NCBI GenBank assembly: GCA_026399095.1
Contig: JAPLRP010000076.1
Coordinates: forward strand, 22,486-86,485
Direction: 5' to 3'
Source of the DNA: Methylococcales bacterium
Lineage (GTDB): Bacteria > Pseudomonadota > Gammaproteobacteria > Methylococcales > Methylomonadaceae
Length of the DNA stretch: 64,000 nt
Part shown: in pieces, positions 8,584 through 18,376 of the stretch
Layout of the letters: every line of letters starts with the position of its first letter
Numbering within the stretch: position 1 is the first letter of the stretch
Program-made: the position numbers and the translations under genes
Notes under the pieces: generated by a model
What the model was told of the DNA's origin: nothing
Database searches by the model: none
The model's input: the letters and a program-made list of their open reading frames with translations, nothing else

Positions 8584-9486
8584 TTATACGCCATCAGGCG
8601 TCTGTTGATTCGATTTTTTGTTTCGTAAATTAAGCCACGGATCACTCAAGCCAATAATAGCTACAAGTAACATCGAATGGGGTATCAAAAACAAGGTTAT
8701 ATAAAGCATGGGTACCATATAACGGCCTAGTTTCATTCCAGAGAATACAGTATGAAATACTGCAGTACCGGTCACTGTGAATAAAACAAAAAGCAAGATA
8801 CTGATGTTCCATGTTATTTCAGAGATTAATCCAGAGCTAGCCAAGGCAATAGCTACAACCACAACACTGCCAATTGACAATCTTGGCTTGGTAACCAATG
8901 ACAAAAACTCTTGCTTAAAACCACCCGGATTATAAAGGTTTGCCTGCCACCATCGACCCAAAAACAAGCCGAAAAGTAAGCCAAATACCGATCCAGCTGC
9001 AACAACCCCAGTCATATAATGCACTAGGATATCAAGGGTTGGCTGGATCTCTGCAACAGGTGCGTCTGCTGGAATCATTTGCGAAAGAACTGCTTTCCAC
9101 ATTGCGGCAGGATCTGCAGCAAAAATATAGAAAACAACAACGCCAATTATCCCAAGTAGTATAGCAATTTCAACTGCGAGAGATAAATGTTGCCCTTCTC
9201 TTAACACAATTGAAATCAACCAGACTGGCAACCACAAAACCATTACATAAAGTAAGGCAAACTGGTAATTACCTGTAACAAGAAACCCTAATATTCCGGC
9301 TGCCAAACTGGAACAAACTAAAACATATAATCCTTCAAAACCACCACGCCTTAAGGTAACAAGAGCAACGGTAGCTGAACTTACGACACTTACAGGGGGC
9401 ATCATTAGAGACAATAATGCGAGAGATGAAGCCACTATCATGGCTTGCATTCTCCCCCGCATAATGTATGTCGCTAAAAAATTCAT
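8584..9486 (-). CDS. DUF2232 multi-pass membrane protein
   Basis: Integral membrane protein of about 300 aa with roughly eight hydrophobic helices; its function is unproven. The frame is open back to 9642, but that part overlaps rpsR. The ATG at 9486 has a strong Shine-Dalgarno (GGAGGGG) and gives a protein beginning MNFLATYIMRGR, so I chose it. DUF2232 proteins sit between rpsR and rplI in related genomes, which supports the assignment. Confidence 0.85.
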   Translation of the reverse strand: MNFLATYIMRGRMQAMIVASSLALLSLMMPPVSVVSSATVALVTLRRGGFEGLYVLVCSSLAAGILGFLVTGNYQFALLYVMVLWLPVWLISIVLREGQHLSLAVEIAILLGIIGVVVFYIFAADPAAMWKAVLSQMIPADAPVAEIQPTLDILVHYMTGVVAAGSVFGLLFGLFLGRWWQANLYNPGGFKQEFLSLVTKPRLSIGSVVVVAIALASSGLISEITWNISILLFVLFTVTGTAVFHTVFSGMKLGRYMVPMLYITLFLIPHSMLLVAIIGLSDPWLNLRNKKSNQQTPDGV

Positions 9487-9502
9487 AGCCCCTCCGCCTA
9501 TG

Positions 9503-9730
9503 TTATTTGTGTGCGTCGCAGAAAGGTAGTAATGCAACAAAACGTGCCCGTTTAATTGCAACACATAACTGTCTTTGATACTTGGCACTGGTTCCTGTGA
9601 TTCGGCTAGGAACAATTTTGCCAGTTTCAGTAATATAATCACTTAATAAGTCCAGATCTTTATAGTCGATCTGTGTGCCGCTTTCTGAACTAAATCGGCA
9701 GAATTTTTTGCGTCTAATGTTACGTGCCAT
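9503..9730 (-). CDS. rpsR: 30S ribosomal protein S18
   Basis: Small-subunit protein S18, 75 aa. The core RRKKFCRF followed by IDYKDLDLL and [15 protein letters not shown] is diagnostic. S18 forms a heterodimer with S6, encoded immediately upstream. Confidence 0.98.
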   Translation of the reverse strand: MARNIRRKKFCRFSSESGTQIDYKDLDLLSDYITETGKIVPSRITGTSAKYQRQLCVAIKRARFVALLPFCDAHK

Positions 9731-9762
9731 AATAATTTCCGTAAATCCAATAAGTTAAAGTG

Positions 9763-10224
9763 TTATTCAGCAACGATTTCGTCAGCATCAAAATCGACAT
9801 CGTCTAATTCAAGATCGTCATCAATATCACCTGTTGCCGGTACTACAACCGCTTCTCTTGCTGCCGCATCTTTAGCTCTGGATTCAGCTGCTTTATTTTC
9901 TTCTGCTGTTGAAGTAGCAATGATAGAGGGTTCAGTGATTGCCACTTTTTGCAATAAAGTCATACTACGCAAAATTGCATCATTGAAACGAAAACCACTT
10001 TCTAATTCTTCTAATGTAGCCTGGTCACACTCAACATTCATTAACACATAATGTGCTTTATGAATTTTTCTAATTGGATAAGCCAAGTGCCTACGACCCC
10101 AGTCTTCCAAACGGTGAATAGTTCCTGAGGCTGCTTCAATGGTTGATTTGTAGCGTTCAATCATTGCTGGAACCTGTGCAGTTTGGTCCGGATGGACTAA
10201 AAAGACAATTTCATAATGTCGCAT
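9763..10224 (-). CDS. rpsF: 30S ribosomal protein S6 with long acidic tail
   Basis: S6 core ([36 protein letters not shown]) over about 100 residues, then an extension of roughly 50 residues that is Ala/Glu-rich and ends very acidic ([14 protein letters not shown]). Enterobacterial S6 also carries an acidic tail that RimK extends with glutamate, so length variation here is expected. First gene of the operon. Confidence 0.97.
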   Translation of the reverse strand: MRHYEIVFLVHPDQTAQVPAMIERYKSTIEAASGTIHRLEDWGRRHLAYPIRKIHKAHYVLMNVECDQATLEELESGFRFNDAILRSMTLLQKVAITEPSIIATSTAEENKAAESRAKDAAAREAVVVPATGDIDDDLELDDVDFDADEIVAE

Positions 10225-10338
10225 TATTTTTCCTTTCGGTTAAGCCTCCCTTCTCTGTCTTAAAAAGAAGGTAAAGCAAGGAGGAGCGATATGCCCCGTA
10301 GAACCGAACATTATAAAGGTTTTTTTAGTTATTGGAAA
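10225..10338 (-). promoter_or_regulatory. Promoter and structured leader of the rpsF operon
   Basis: On the minus strand a TATAAT box (10310-10315) lies 17 bases after TTTCCA, a plausible sigma-70 promoter. The transcript leader could fold into a hairpin (CCTCC...GGAGG enclosing CCTTCT...AGAAGG) and has CCG just before the start codon. Autoregulatory S6:S18-binding leaders with CCG elements are known upstream of rpsF; whether this is one needs structural comparison. Confidence 0.45.
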
Positions 10339-10395
10339 ACACTATTATCTAAACATGCAAACCAAGCTACTCATTACGAAGATTAAAAAACAAAA

Positions 10396-11124
10396 TCACA
10401 TATAAATTGAAGTCATGCGACGCCAGTAATGCCCACTATGAGCCCTACTATCCCAAATAGCAAACTGATGATCTATATTTTTTTGCCGCAATATAAAACT
10501 CAATTGTTCATTATTTTGCAAAAACGGATCATCTCTACCAATAACAAACGTTATGTCCATTTCCCTTAGCTTGCTTAAGCGCCAAGAGCAGTCAAGATTA
10601 GGCAAAAAATGGCTAGGGGTATGAAAATAGATATTCTCATTGTAAAACCCATCAAATAAATCGTTAAAAAACTCTACATTTAAAGTGAGATCATATCTAC
10701 CCGAAAATGCCACCAATTTTTTAAACAAATGAGGATAACGAAATGCAATATTTGCGGCATGAAAAGCACCCAAGCTTAATCCATGAGAAATAACACATTC
10801 ATGTGTATTAATGCGATTCATTAAGGGCAATACTTCGTTCAAAATATATTCTTCATATTCAATATGTCGCTGGATACGCCCCGATGGGTGCACCCATCCA
10901 CAATAGAGGCTCTCAATATCAATACCGTCTACACAAAAAAGCTGCAAATAGCCTTGTTCAATTTTGTGACTTAATGTCGCGACTAATCCTAATTTCTCAT
11001 ACTCGTAAAATCGCCCAAAACGCGAAGGGAAAACCAATACTTTTGCCCCCGCATGTCCAAAAACCAGCAACTCCATATCGCGCTGTAATCGATCACTCCA
11101 CCATTTGTGATATTCGCGATTCAT
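10396..11124 (-). CDS. Putative esterase, alpha/beta-hydrolase fold
   Basis: A 242-aa alpha/beta-hydrolase of the esterase D/COG4947 type. The nucleophile elbow is GLSLG with Ser117. A candidate acid lies in GRDDPF and the catalytic His in RAHSGHYW near the C-terminus. There is no signal peptide, so it is cytoplasmic. It starts 29 bases downstream of another alpha/beta-hydrolase gene; the two probably share a transcript. The substrate is unknown. Confidence 0.75.
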   Translation of the reverse strand: MNREYHKWWSDRLQRDMELLVFGHAGAKVLVFPSRFGRFYEYEKLGLVATLSHKIEQGYLQLFCVDGIDIESLYCGWVHPSGRIQRHIEYEEYILNEVLPLMNRINTHECVISHGLSLGAFHAANIAFRYPHLFKKLVAFSGRYDLTLNVEFFNDLFDGFYNENIYFHTPSHFLPNLDCSWRLSKLREMDITFVIGRDDPFLQNNEQLSFILRQKNIDHQFAIWDSRAHSGHYWRRMTSIYM

Positions 11125-11153
11125 TTAAATTTCCTGCCTTTAAATCAGTAAAA

Positions 11154-12137
11154 CTATTCGCTAATTGATCTAAAAAAAACATCAAGCTGAATCATTAATT
11201 CATTATCTTGCTGCGCTTGATTTAAGTAATCGTGATGACCGGCATCTAGAATGAACAGTTGTTTTTCACTAGCTATTGCATTGTATATTGCAAACTGCCC
11301 GGGCGGTGCGACGCAGGGGTCAAATTTTGCACAAGCACAATGCATGGGCATGTCAATATGTTTGGCAGCCAAGGCTGCGTCATAATAGCGCAACACTTTA
11401 AGGGCCTGCTTTTTATGTGTCAGATAATATTGTTGAACACTTTTTGCACTACCGTTGCTGGCAAGCTGTAAACGTAAGAGATAATGCCCAAAAGTCGGTA
11501 CATTTAGATGGCCTTTGCTAATACGCGATTCCCAAGCCAATGCCAAAGCACCTATACCACCACCAAAACTAATACCCATATAACCCAAGTGTCCAGCAAG
11601 ACCGGGAAACAATGACAACATCGCACTGACTGCAAGCCATATATCCTCGACACAACCACCCAAGATATAACGCTCTTTTTGATTTATATCATGAAGAACA
11701 TGCCAGCAAGGTTCTGCTGAAATACCCGGTTGAGCACTAAGAGCCAAACCACGAAAACATAAAAATAATAACGCCGCGTCTTTAAAGGGAAAATGATAAT
11801 CAGGCTCGTCACCCCCCCCATAACCATGCCCAATAACGAAGCCACGCTTAATGACACCGGACTTTGGCAACAACAACCAACCCCGAATAGGGAAGTTATC
11901 AGTTGATGAATAAGCTATCTCAAATACCCGCCAGCCTAACTTATCTTCAGTAACTAGCCGAGTGCTCGGCTTTGCATCAACGGCCAATGCTTTTTGATAA
12001 CGATTAATCCAAAAATCTTCAAAATCCTTCGGCTCTTTTGGTGTCTTTACAGCAAGCAATTGATTAAGCGTATAACCAAACGTTGGATCAAAATTATAAT
12101 TGGTAGCATCTATGACGCCTTCATGATTGCTTGTCAT
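11154..12137 (-). CDS. Acetylxylan-esterase/cephalosporin-deacetylase-like alpha/beta hydrolase
   Basis: 327 aa, related to the AXE1 family of carbohydrate acetylesterases. The nucleophile elbow is GISFGGG with Ser190, the acid is probably in CAKFDPCV, and the His is in DAGHHDYL near the end. An HGYGGG oxyanion motif is seen around residues 104-109. No signal peptide is visible. The true substrate is open, since this family includes broad-specificity deacetylases and dienelactone-hydrolase-like enzymes. Confidence 0.75.
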   Translation of the reverse strand: MTSNHEGVIDATNYNFDPTFGYTLNQLLAVKTPKEPKDFEDFWINRYQKALAVDAKPSTRLVTEDKLGWRVFEIAYSSTDNFPIRGWLLLPKSGVIKRGFVIGHGYGGGDEPDYHFPFKDAALLFLCFRGLALSAQPGISAEPCWHVLHDINQKERYILGGCVEDIWLAVSAMLSLFPGLAGHLGYMGISFGGGIGALALAWESRISKGHLNVPTFGHYLLRLQLASNGSAKSVQQYYLTHKKQALKVLRYYDAALAAKHIDMPMHCACAKFDPCVAPPGQFAIYNAIASEKQLFILDAGHHDYLNQAQQDNELMIQLDVFFRSISE

Positions 12138-12207
12138 TATCAGTATTTAAAATAAAAAAACTGCTTGTAACACGAAACCAATTATTGAAAGCACCTAAAA
12201 TTAAATA

Positions 12208-13020
12208 TTACTGGCATTTAATCGCTTTACGACTTAATTCGCATTGATTAATGTCGTTTTCAGTAAATAGACATTTTTCAAGCCCCTCCGAGATCATCTC
12301 TCTTGCTTCAAAACTAACTGAATGCCTGTCTCTACCAAAACAACTAATGAGGGGCAAAAAACAAACTCGAACTTCAATTTTATCTAAACTCAACATTTTA
12401 ATTAAATGCGGAATAAACTCATCATCACCAATAAACGGAGCTTGTTGCATGGCAATGCCTTCATATTTAAGCACTACCGGTTGAACGGCCGAGCGATTCA
12501 ATATTGCAGGCTGAAACAATGATGAATGAAAGTCCAAAACCTCTTCACCAAGAGTTGTTGTTCCTTCAGGAAAGGCAATTATGTGACTGTTTTGTTTTAA
12601 AACCCAGACCATTTTTTCAGCCGTTAGCTTGATTTGCTTTTTATCCCCTCTTCGGATGAAAATAGTTCCCGCCTGCATGGATAAGTAACCAATGACAGGC
12701 CAACTTAGAATATCACTCTTGGCGACAAAATAAGCAGGCAATAACTGACCAAGAACAATAATATCGAGCCATGAAATATGATTACTAACTAAAAGTACAG
12801 CTTCTACAGGCAACTCACCGACTTTTGTTATCGACAGATTCATAATTGTACTGAATATTTTTAGCCAATGAGTTTTTAGTGTATTTCGTTTAACTTTTGA
12901 ATAATTAACAGAACAAAAAAGATTAAGTATTGGGAAAATTGCTGCCGTAATGATCAATCCATAAGCAAACAGTAAGATAATAAGGGTAAGCTTTTTAAGC
13001 AACCGCAGTTTCAATTTCAT
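12208..13020 (-). CDS. 1-acyl-glycerol-phosphate acyltransferase-like (PlsC/OlsA-type)
   Basis: 270-aa membrane acyltransferase with an N-terminal hydrophobic helix (residues 10-35), the catalytic HX4D motif in NHISWLD (His81, Asp86) and the substrate motif FPEGTTT. It overlaps the OlsB-like gene upstream by 26 bases. That pairing suggests OlsA, which acylates lyso-ornithine lipid to ornithine lipid, but a phosphatidic acid role is not excluded. Confidence 0.85.
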   Translation of the reverse strand: MKLKLRLLKKLTLIILLFAYGLIITAAIFPILNLFCSVNYSKVKRNTLKTHWLKIFSTIMNLSITKVGELPVEAVLLVSNHISWLDIIVLGQLLPAYFVAKSDILSWPVIGYLSMQAGTIFIRRGDKKQIKLTAEKMVWVLKQNSHIIAFPEGTTTLGEEVLDFHSSLFQPAILNRSAVQPVVLKYEGIAMQQAPFIGDDEFIPHLIKMLSLDKIEVRVCFLPLISCFGRDRHSVSFEAREMISEGLEKCLFTENDINQCELSRKAIKCQ

Positions 13021-13783
13021 TAGTTGCCTGATAACCTCTCATATAGTGTTTGCTGTAGCGATCTTTTAAATGATCCAGCGGTAATAATACAAATAAATCC
13101 ATGCAATTAAAATCTTCATCCCAATAAGGTTCCCCACAAACTAATGCTCCAAAGCGCAAATAAGCTTTAAGTAATGGAGGAATACCCGACTCATCGCGAG
13201 TACATCTTAAACCATTCGGTACTGGAATACTGGGCTTAACTTGAATGGATACGGGTGCAATATTTTTGGCATCTATATTTCGAAAAACAGCATCAACTGC
13301 AAACCCGCTAGGGCCTGGTGTAATACTCGCACAACCCAATAAATAATTAAACTCACCTTCCAAAGCGTATTGCACTAAGGCAGACCAAAGGGTAGTTAAT
13401 ACTGCACCACCACGATAATCCGGGTCAACACAGGTTCTGCCTATTTCCAGAAAACGGCCTGGTAATGCGAGAATTTTATCCAGATTAAATTCATCCTGGG
13501 AATAATAACGCCCCAATCGCTGAGCCTGATTCTGATTAAGCAATCGCGTGTAACCCACTATTTTATTTTGGGTATTGTCGTATACTACTAAATGGTCGCA
13601 ATAACTATCAACTTCATCATAATCGAGACCTTCAGATTCGGTTTTTAATTTGGCGCCCATTTCCTTGGCAAAAACACGATATCGTAAAGCTTGAGCTTCT
13701 TTAATCAAAACATCAGAGTCCGCCAAAAAACAATCAAGTTTTTTTGACGCATTTACAAGCTTATCTGTATCTTTCAATTTCAT
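12995..13783 (-). CDS. olsB: OlsB-like ornithine N-acyltransferase (GNAT fold)
   Basis: 262-aa GNAT-fold acyltransferase of the OlsB/hemolysin-like family, which joins a 3-hydroxyacyl chain from acyl carrier protein to the alpha-amino group of ornithine. Supporting sequence: ALRYRVFAKEMGA, the DxYCDHLVVYD stretch, FLEIGRTCVDPDYRGG and GCASITPG. With the overlapping PlsC-type gene it forms a two-gene ornithine-lipid unit, which makes phosphorus-free membrane lipids. Confidence 0.85.
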   Translation of the reverse strand: MKLKDTDKLVNASKKLDCFLADSDVLIKEAQALRYRVFAKEMGAKLKTESEGLDYDEVDSYCDHLVVYDNTQNKIVGYTRLLNQNQAQRLGRYYSQDEFNLDKILALPGRFLEIGRTCVDPDYRGGAVLTTLWSALVQYALEGEFNYLLGCASITPGPSGFAVDAVFRNIDAKNIAPVSIQVKPSIPVPNGLRCTRDESGIPPLLKAYLRFGALVCGEPYWDEDFNCMDLFVLLPLDHLKDRYSKHYMRGYQATNEIETAVA

Positions 13784-14031
13784 GACTAATCACCTGGATC
13801 AAATAAATATCCGGTTAGATTAATCAACAAAAGTGTCAATTTCATGTCAAATTGATGAAAATCGAATGACAGTCCTGTTAAGGTTTTGTTACATTCGAAG
13901 GTCGGACAACAAACTTAATAAGCATATTCCTGCGTTTATTTACAAAATAAAATCTTTTCACACACTTTCATCTATTCGTAATACTTCAACTATAAAATCT
14001 TATGATTTTTCTTTAACCCTTTGAGTAACGT

Positions 14032-15792
14032 TTGAACCCAAATATCCTGAAATATTGTTTTTTTTCTGTAGTTGCTCTAACTAGCTCCATTATTTTAAGT
14101 AGCTGTGCATCCCTTAAAAGCACTTCGTTACAGCAACCGGAAAACTATACATTAACAAGACTTTTTCCTACCGATACCAATCCTTCTGTTAGCTTCGATG
14201 AAAGCATCATAGCATCTCCACTATTGGACTATTCACAAGGAAAACCAATGGTCTTGGTTTCGGCATCTAATGGGATCATTGCTGCATTAAATGGCGATAC
14301 GGGGAGATTGGAATGGCAAATTAATGCGCCTGCTCCAATAGGCCAATCAACTCAACTCATTTCAACACCGGTCATTATTGAGAATAAATTAGTTATTCTT
14401 TACCAATGCCTGGATAAGGGAGTACGAACCAGTCATCGTTTAGCGGTAATTGATCTTGCTTTAAAACAGTTGGACCCAACATTCCCAATACTCATATTAA
14501 CCGCTGAAAAACCCGCAATTGACGGCATTAACACAGTAAAATTTAACCCGCCCACTGCCTTTTCACATTCTGCTCTTAAGCACGCACCAAAACCGGATTC
14601 AAAATTGGGTTATGTTTATGCTGCTTTTGGTAATTCGGGTGACGAACAACCTTATCATGGTTGGCTTTTTGAAATTGATATGGATGCATGGCGCATTAAC
14701 AACAGCCAAACCAAACAACAACCGAATAAGAGAGTCATAAGCAATGTTCTTTTAACAACACCGGAGTCAAAGTGTCCTGTAACTAAAGCATACGGCAATC
14801 AAGAAATGATCTGTGGCGGCGGGATTTGGACACCTGCCGGCCCTCAAATTTATCCTTCTGATGGTGAGTTTGAAATATTTGTCCCTACGGGTAACGGACA
14901 AATCAATCTTGGACGTCATGATTATGCCAATACCATTATGCGTTTAAAACCTGGATTAAATTTTGATGCTGGCTGCGATACTCATTTATGCGTAAACTTT
15001 GACCCCTTGAATCCTGACAGAGCCTGCATGGCTTCCTGCAAGAATTTATTTATTCCACGCTTACTTGAAAACGATACCCTATTAAAACCCGCTACAGGAG
15101 AGTGTGATAACAAATCTTACGGTGAATGTCTGGCTTGGATGGATTATGACTTGGGTGGAAGTGCGCCCGTTAAAATACAAATGGAAAACGGACTTTCTGT
15201 ACTGGTTCAACCTAGCAAGGATGGAGGTGTCTTTTTAATCGACGCAAAACATATTGGAACTCAATATGATCGCCTGCAAATTGTTGATATTTGTGGCACA
15301 AAAACCGATGAGTGTAAACTGAGTTGGATGGGCATGATTGTTACCCAACCCGTGCATACTACTTACAATAAAGAAACAATTGTTGTTATCCCTACTTTTG
15401 TTCCTGATAAAACTCATCCTGCCGGAATGGTGGCTTTAAAGATTGTAGTTGAGAATGGCCGACCACAATTTAAACGCTTTTGGCAATTCCCTCAAGTTTC
15501 AAGCCCTGATGCTTTACTAATATTCAGAAGTCACCCCTCTTTGCCAACCATCAATACGCAGTCCGGAAACTCAAACGAAACCGTATGGATTGTCGATATT
15601 AACCAAAACGGTACAATTTACGGTGTTCGAATAAGAGATGGAGCTTTGGTAGCCAAACAAACGCTAAAAGGAGCCGGCCGCCCTCTCTCTACGCCATTGA
15701 TTTTCGGTGATAAAATATACATAGCATCAATAATGCCGGGTACTAACAAAGCAATGATAGAAGCTTACCGTATCGAAACTCACAAAAATTGA
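14032..15792 (+). CDS. Lipoprotein with PQQ-like beta-propeller repeats
   Basis: 586 aa with an N-terminal lipobox (LSSC, Cys25). The chain then has propeller-type repeats (SNGIIAALNGDTGRLEW, GSAPVKIQMENG, GGVFLIDAKHIG, RPLSTPLIFGDKIYIAS), as in BamB and quinoprotein dehydrogenases. Catalytic quinoprotein residues are not evident, so it is more likely a scaffold than an enzyme. The start is a TTG: an in-frame TAA at 14026 leaves no upstream alternative, and GAG at 14023 serves as ribosome binding site. Several Cys in the middle (for example CDTHLCVNFD, CMASCKN) suggest disulfides. Confidence 0.7.
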   Translation: MNPNILKYCFFSVVALTSSIILSSCASLKSTSLQQPENYTLTRLFPTDTNPSVSFDESIIASPLLDYSQGKPMVLVSASNGIIAALNGDTGRLEWQINAPAPIGQSTQLISTPVIIENKLVILYQCLDKGVRTSHRLAVIDLALKQLDPTFPILILTAEKPAIDGINTVKFNPPTAFSHSALKHAPKPDSKLGYVYAAFGNSGDEQPYHGWLFEIDMDAWRINNSQTKQQPNKRVISNVLLTTPESKCPVTKAYGNQEMICGGGIWTPAGPQIYPSDGEFEIFVPTGNGQINLGRHDYANTIMRLKPGLNFDAGCDTHLCVNFDPLNPDRACMASCKNLFIPRLLENDTLLKPATGECDNKSYGECLAWMDYDLGGSAPVKIQMENGLSVLVQPSKDGGVFLIDAKHIGTQYDRLQIVDICGTKTDECKLSWMGMIVTQPVHTTYNKETIVVIPTFVPDKTHPAGMVALKIVVENGRPQFKRFWQFPQVSSPDALLIFRSHPSLPTINTQSGNSNETVWIVDINQNGTIYGVRIRDGALVAKQTLKGAGRPLSTPLIFGDKIYIASIMPGTNKAMIEAYRIETHKN

Positions 15793-16349
15793 TAATGTTC
15801 CATAAAATGATCATGAAAATGTCATAGTTACGTCATCATACCTTAATATTGTTTATCCAAAATATACCTAAATCCTTTTAAACAGGCTAGGTACAATGAT
15901 TAGGCAAATATTTAAAAATCAAGGGATAAAACGCTCCACCATCATTAATACATCACTAACAATGATTCTTTTTAGTTTCCTAGCAACATGGGTAGTTGAA
16001 ACGTTGATTAAAGAATTATTCAGACTTAGATAAAATCATCCAATCCTTGTAAGTTTTACGGAAGTAAATTTGCCCTCCAACGTTATAAGACGTAACGCCA
16101 TCATAAGCTCTTTAAAAATCATTATTCTTTTAGCCTCTTAATTTCATTCCAAGATATCGTTCCAACACATTTAAAAACACAACATCAAGCATAATACCTG
16201 CTGATTTATTCAAAATTAATGCAACCACTGTAGCTGTATAGCATAGCTATTGGTTGTATAATCTTGGGTTAACAGCTCATCTTGATAGGACGAACCTCCC
16301 TGCCCTGTCACGATAAGATTTTTAATCAGCACCTATTATGAGTTAAGTT
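15793..16349 (+). other. 557-bp gap between the propeller lipoprotein and pepA
   Basis: It holds the 45-codon ORF described separately, and before pepA an imperfect inverted repeat (CAACCA at 16222-16227 with TGGTTG at 16251-16256) overlapping a TATAAT at 16257-16262 that could be a -10 box. No good -35 hexamer was found. The rest shows nothing recognisable. Confidence 0.4.
15896..16033 (+). CDS. Candidate 45-residue single-helix membrane protein
   Basis: ATG at 15896 preceded by AGG with 5-base spacing (taggtacaATG). The product begins MIRQIFKNQGIKRS and then has one hydrophobic helix (TMILFSFLATWVVETLI) with a basic tail. A positive N-terminus, one helix and a good ribosome binding site resemble real small membrane proteins. 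No homologue is recognised. Confidence 0.4.
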   Translation: MIRQIFKNQGIKRSTIINTSLTMILFSFLATWVVETLIKELFRLR

Positions 16350-17837
16350 ATGGATTATGCTATAGAAACCGCACCATTAGAAACCTTGCAATGTGATTGT
16401 CTTATTGTCGGTGTTTACCAGGATCAGCAGCTCAGTGCGTCAGCAACCACAATCAACCAAAGCACCCAAGGACTGATTAGTAAAATACTGGGCCGTGGTG
16501 ATATTAGCGGTAAAAATGGCGAAACCGTATTAATAAACGCCATACCGGATAGTTCTATTGAACGTATTTTGTTAGTCGGATTAGGTGAAAACAAACCTTT
16601 AACCGCTAAAAATTACAAAAAAGCACTCCTTGCCGCTATTAACAGCCTGAAAAAAACGCCAATAAAATCTGTAGCCTGTAGCTTGGCAGACGCTGACGTT
16701 ATTGGCGCTGACAGACAATGGAAAAACCGTCAAATCATTGAAGTGTTTAGCGATGCGGTTTATCAATTTACGGCCTACAAATCGAATAAAGAAACGGATA
16801 ATAAAGTTGAAAAAGTTCGCATTACCGCGCCTTTAACAGAACAGGCGCTTGCCCAAGCAGGCCTCATTCAAGGAAAAGCCATTGCTGACGGCATTAACCT
16901 AACCAAGCTGTTAAGCGATTTACCCGGTAATATTTGCACTCCAACTTATCTTGCAGAACAAGCGCTGGAACTGGGCAAACAATACCCCAGCCTTGACATC
17001 AGCATACTTGAAGAAGCTGACATGGAAAAGCTGGGTATGGGCGCCTTGTTATCGGTTTCACGCGGCAGCCGTCAACCCGCTAAAATGATTACTTTAGAGT
17101 ATCGTAACGGTGAAAAAAACGGCAAGCCTATCGTCTTAATAGGCAAAGGCCTTACCTTTGATGCCGGTGGTATTTCCTTAAAACAAGCCCCCGGCATGGA
17201 TGAAATGAAATACGATATGTGCGGAGGAGCAACGGTTCTGGGAACCTTGCTGGCCGCAGCGCAAATGCAACTGCCGCTGAATATTATCGGCCTGATTCCT
17301 TCCTCTGAAAATATGCCGGATGGCGACGCAAATAAACCGGGTGACATTTTAACCAGCATGTCCGGTAAAACCATCGAAGTGCTAAACACCGATGCAGAAG
17401 GTCGCTTACTGCTTTGCGACACATTAACCTATGCAGAAAGATTCAACCCCGATGTTGTGATTGACATGGCCACCTTAACCGGTGCTTGCCTGGTGGCCTT
17501 AGGTCGAGTGCCCAGTGGCTTGCTTGGTAATAATGACGCATTATGCAATGACTTACTGGCCGCCAGTGAAACTGCTATTGATAGCTTGTGGCGTTTGCCG
17601 TTGTGGGATGAATTTCAAGAACAACTTAAATCCAATTTTGCCGACCTCGCCAATGTCGGTGGCAAAGATGCCGGTACCATTACTGCGGCCTGTTTTTTGT
17701 CACAATTTGCCGAAAACTTCCACTGGGCGCATCTCGACATTGCCGGTACAGCATGGCGCACGGGTCAAAATAAAGGCGCAACCGGTCGCCCGGTTCCGTT
17801 ATTAAGCCAATACCTAATAAATCGGGCGCATGGCTGA
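16350..17837 (+). CDS. pepA: Leucyl aminopeptidase PepA (M17)
   Basis: Dizinc aminopeptidase, 495 aa, that removes N-terminal Leu and other residues in the cytosol. The M17 signature NTDAEGRLLL and the metal-site stretches GKGLTFDAGGISLK and KYDMCGGA are present. Gammaproteobacterial PepA can also bind DNA. Its stop overlaps holC by 8 bases, as in many relatives. Confidence 0.97.
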   Translation: MDYAIETAPLETLQCDCLIVGVYQDQQLSASATTINQSTQGLISKILGRGDISGKNGETVLINAIPDSSIERILLVGLGENKPLTAKNYKKALLAAINSLKKTPIKSVACSLADADVIGADRQWKNRQIIEVFSDAVYQFTAYKSNKETDNKVEKVRITAPLTEQALAQAGLIQGKAIADGINLTKLLSDLPGNICTPTYLAEQALELGKQYPSLDISILEEADMEKLGMGALLSVSRGSRQPAKMITLEYRNGEKNGKPIVLIGKGLTFDAGGISLKQAPGMDEMKYDMCGGATVLGTLLAAAQMQLPLNIIGLIPSSENMPDGDANKPGDILTSMSGKTIEVLNTDAEGRLLLCDTLTYAERFNPDVVIDMATLTGACLVALGRVPSGLLGNNDALCNDLLAASETAIDSLWRLPLWDEFQEQLKSNFADLANVGGKDAGTITAACFLSQFAENFHWAHLDIAGTAWRTGQNKGATGRPVPLLSQYLINRAHG

Positions 17838-18258
17838 AATCAGCTTTTATATCCTACCGTCAGAATTGACACAGGAACGTGATGAATTTGCCTGCAAACT
17901 CATTGAGAAAGCCTATCGTAGCGGTTGCTTTTGTTACGTGCTCACTGACAATGCAGCACAAAGCCAAAAAATAGACGACCTGCTCTGGACTTTCAGGGCA
18001 GGGAGTTTTATTCCGCACCAAATTTATACAGGCGAACTGCCCGCCCTTGAAAAAGTCATCTTGATTGGCTCACTGGATGTACCTGAACTCTGGCAAAAAA
18101 CCGTCATCAACCTGTCGTCATATTGCCCCAAACAATTCGATAACATTGAGCGCATCCTTGAGATACTGGATAATAGCGAAGCAACCAAAGAACTCGGCAG
18201 AAATCGCTATCGGCAGTATCAACAGTACGATATCACCATAACGACTCATAAAATATGA
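17830..18258 (+). CDS. holC: DNA polymerase III chi subunit
   Basis: 142-aa chi subunit of the clamp-loader complex, which links the polymerase to single-strand binding protein. Recognised by sequence (FYILPS, DDLLWTFRAGSFIPHQ, PVLIG-like VILIGSLD) and by the pepA-holC-valS order. The start at 17830 lies inside the pepA 3' end. Confidence 0.93.
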   Translation: MAEISFYILPSELTQERDEFACKLIEKAYRSGCFCYVLTDNAAQSQKIDDLLWTFRAGSFIPHQIYTGELPALEKVILIGSLDVPELWQKTVINLSSYCPKQFDNIERILEILDNSEATKELGRNRYRQYQQYDITITTHKI

Positions 18259-18376
18259 ATTATTATGTTAATCAGGCGTAAGCCTCCAGCTTAATAACTA
18301 CAAAACCAACAATCAAATTCACACGCCTTAATCCTGTTAAAATACCTAAACTTTCACAAAAACATTAAGCCCCACC

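Noticed and set aside
9487..9642. Upstream extension of the DUF2232 ORF
   Set aside because: It overlaps rpsR in another frame, and the ATG at 9486 has a strong ribosome binding site.
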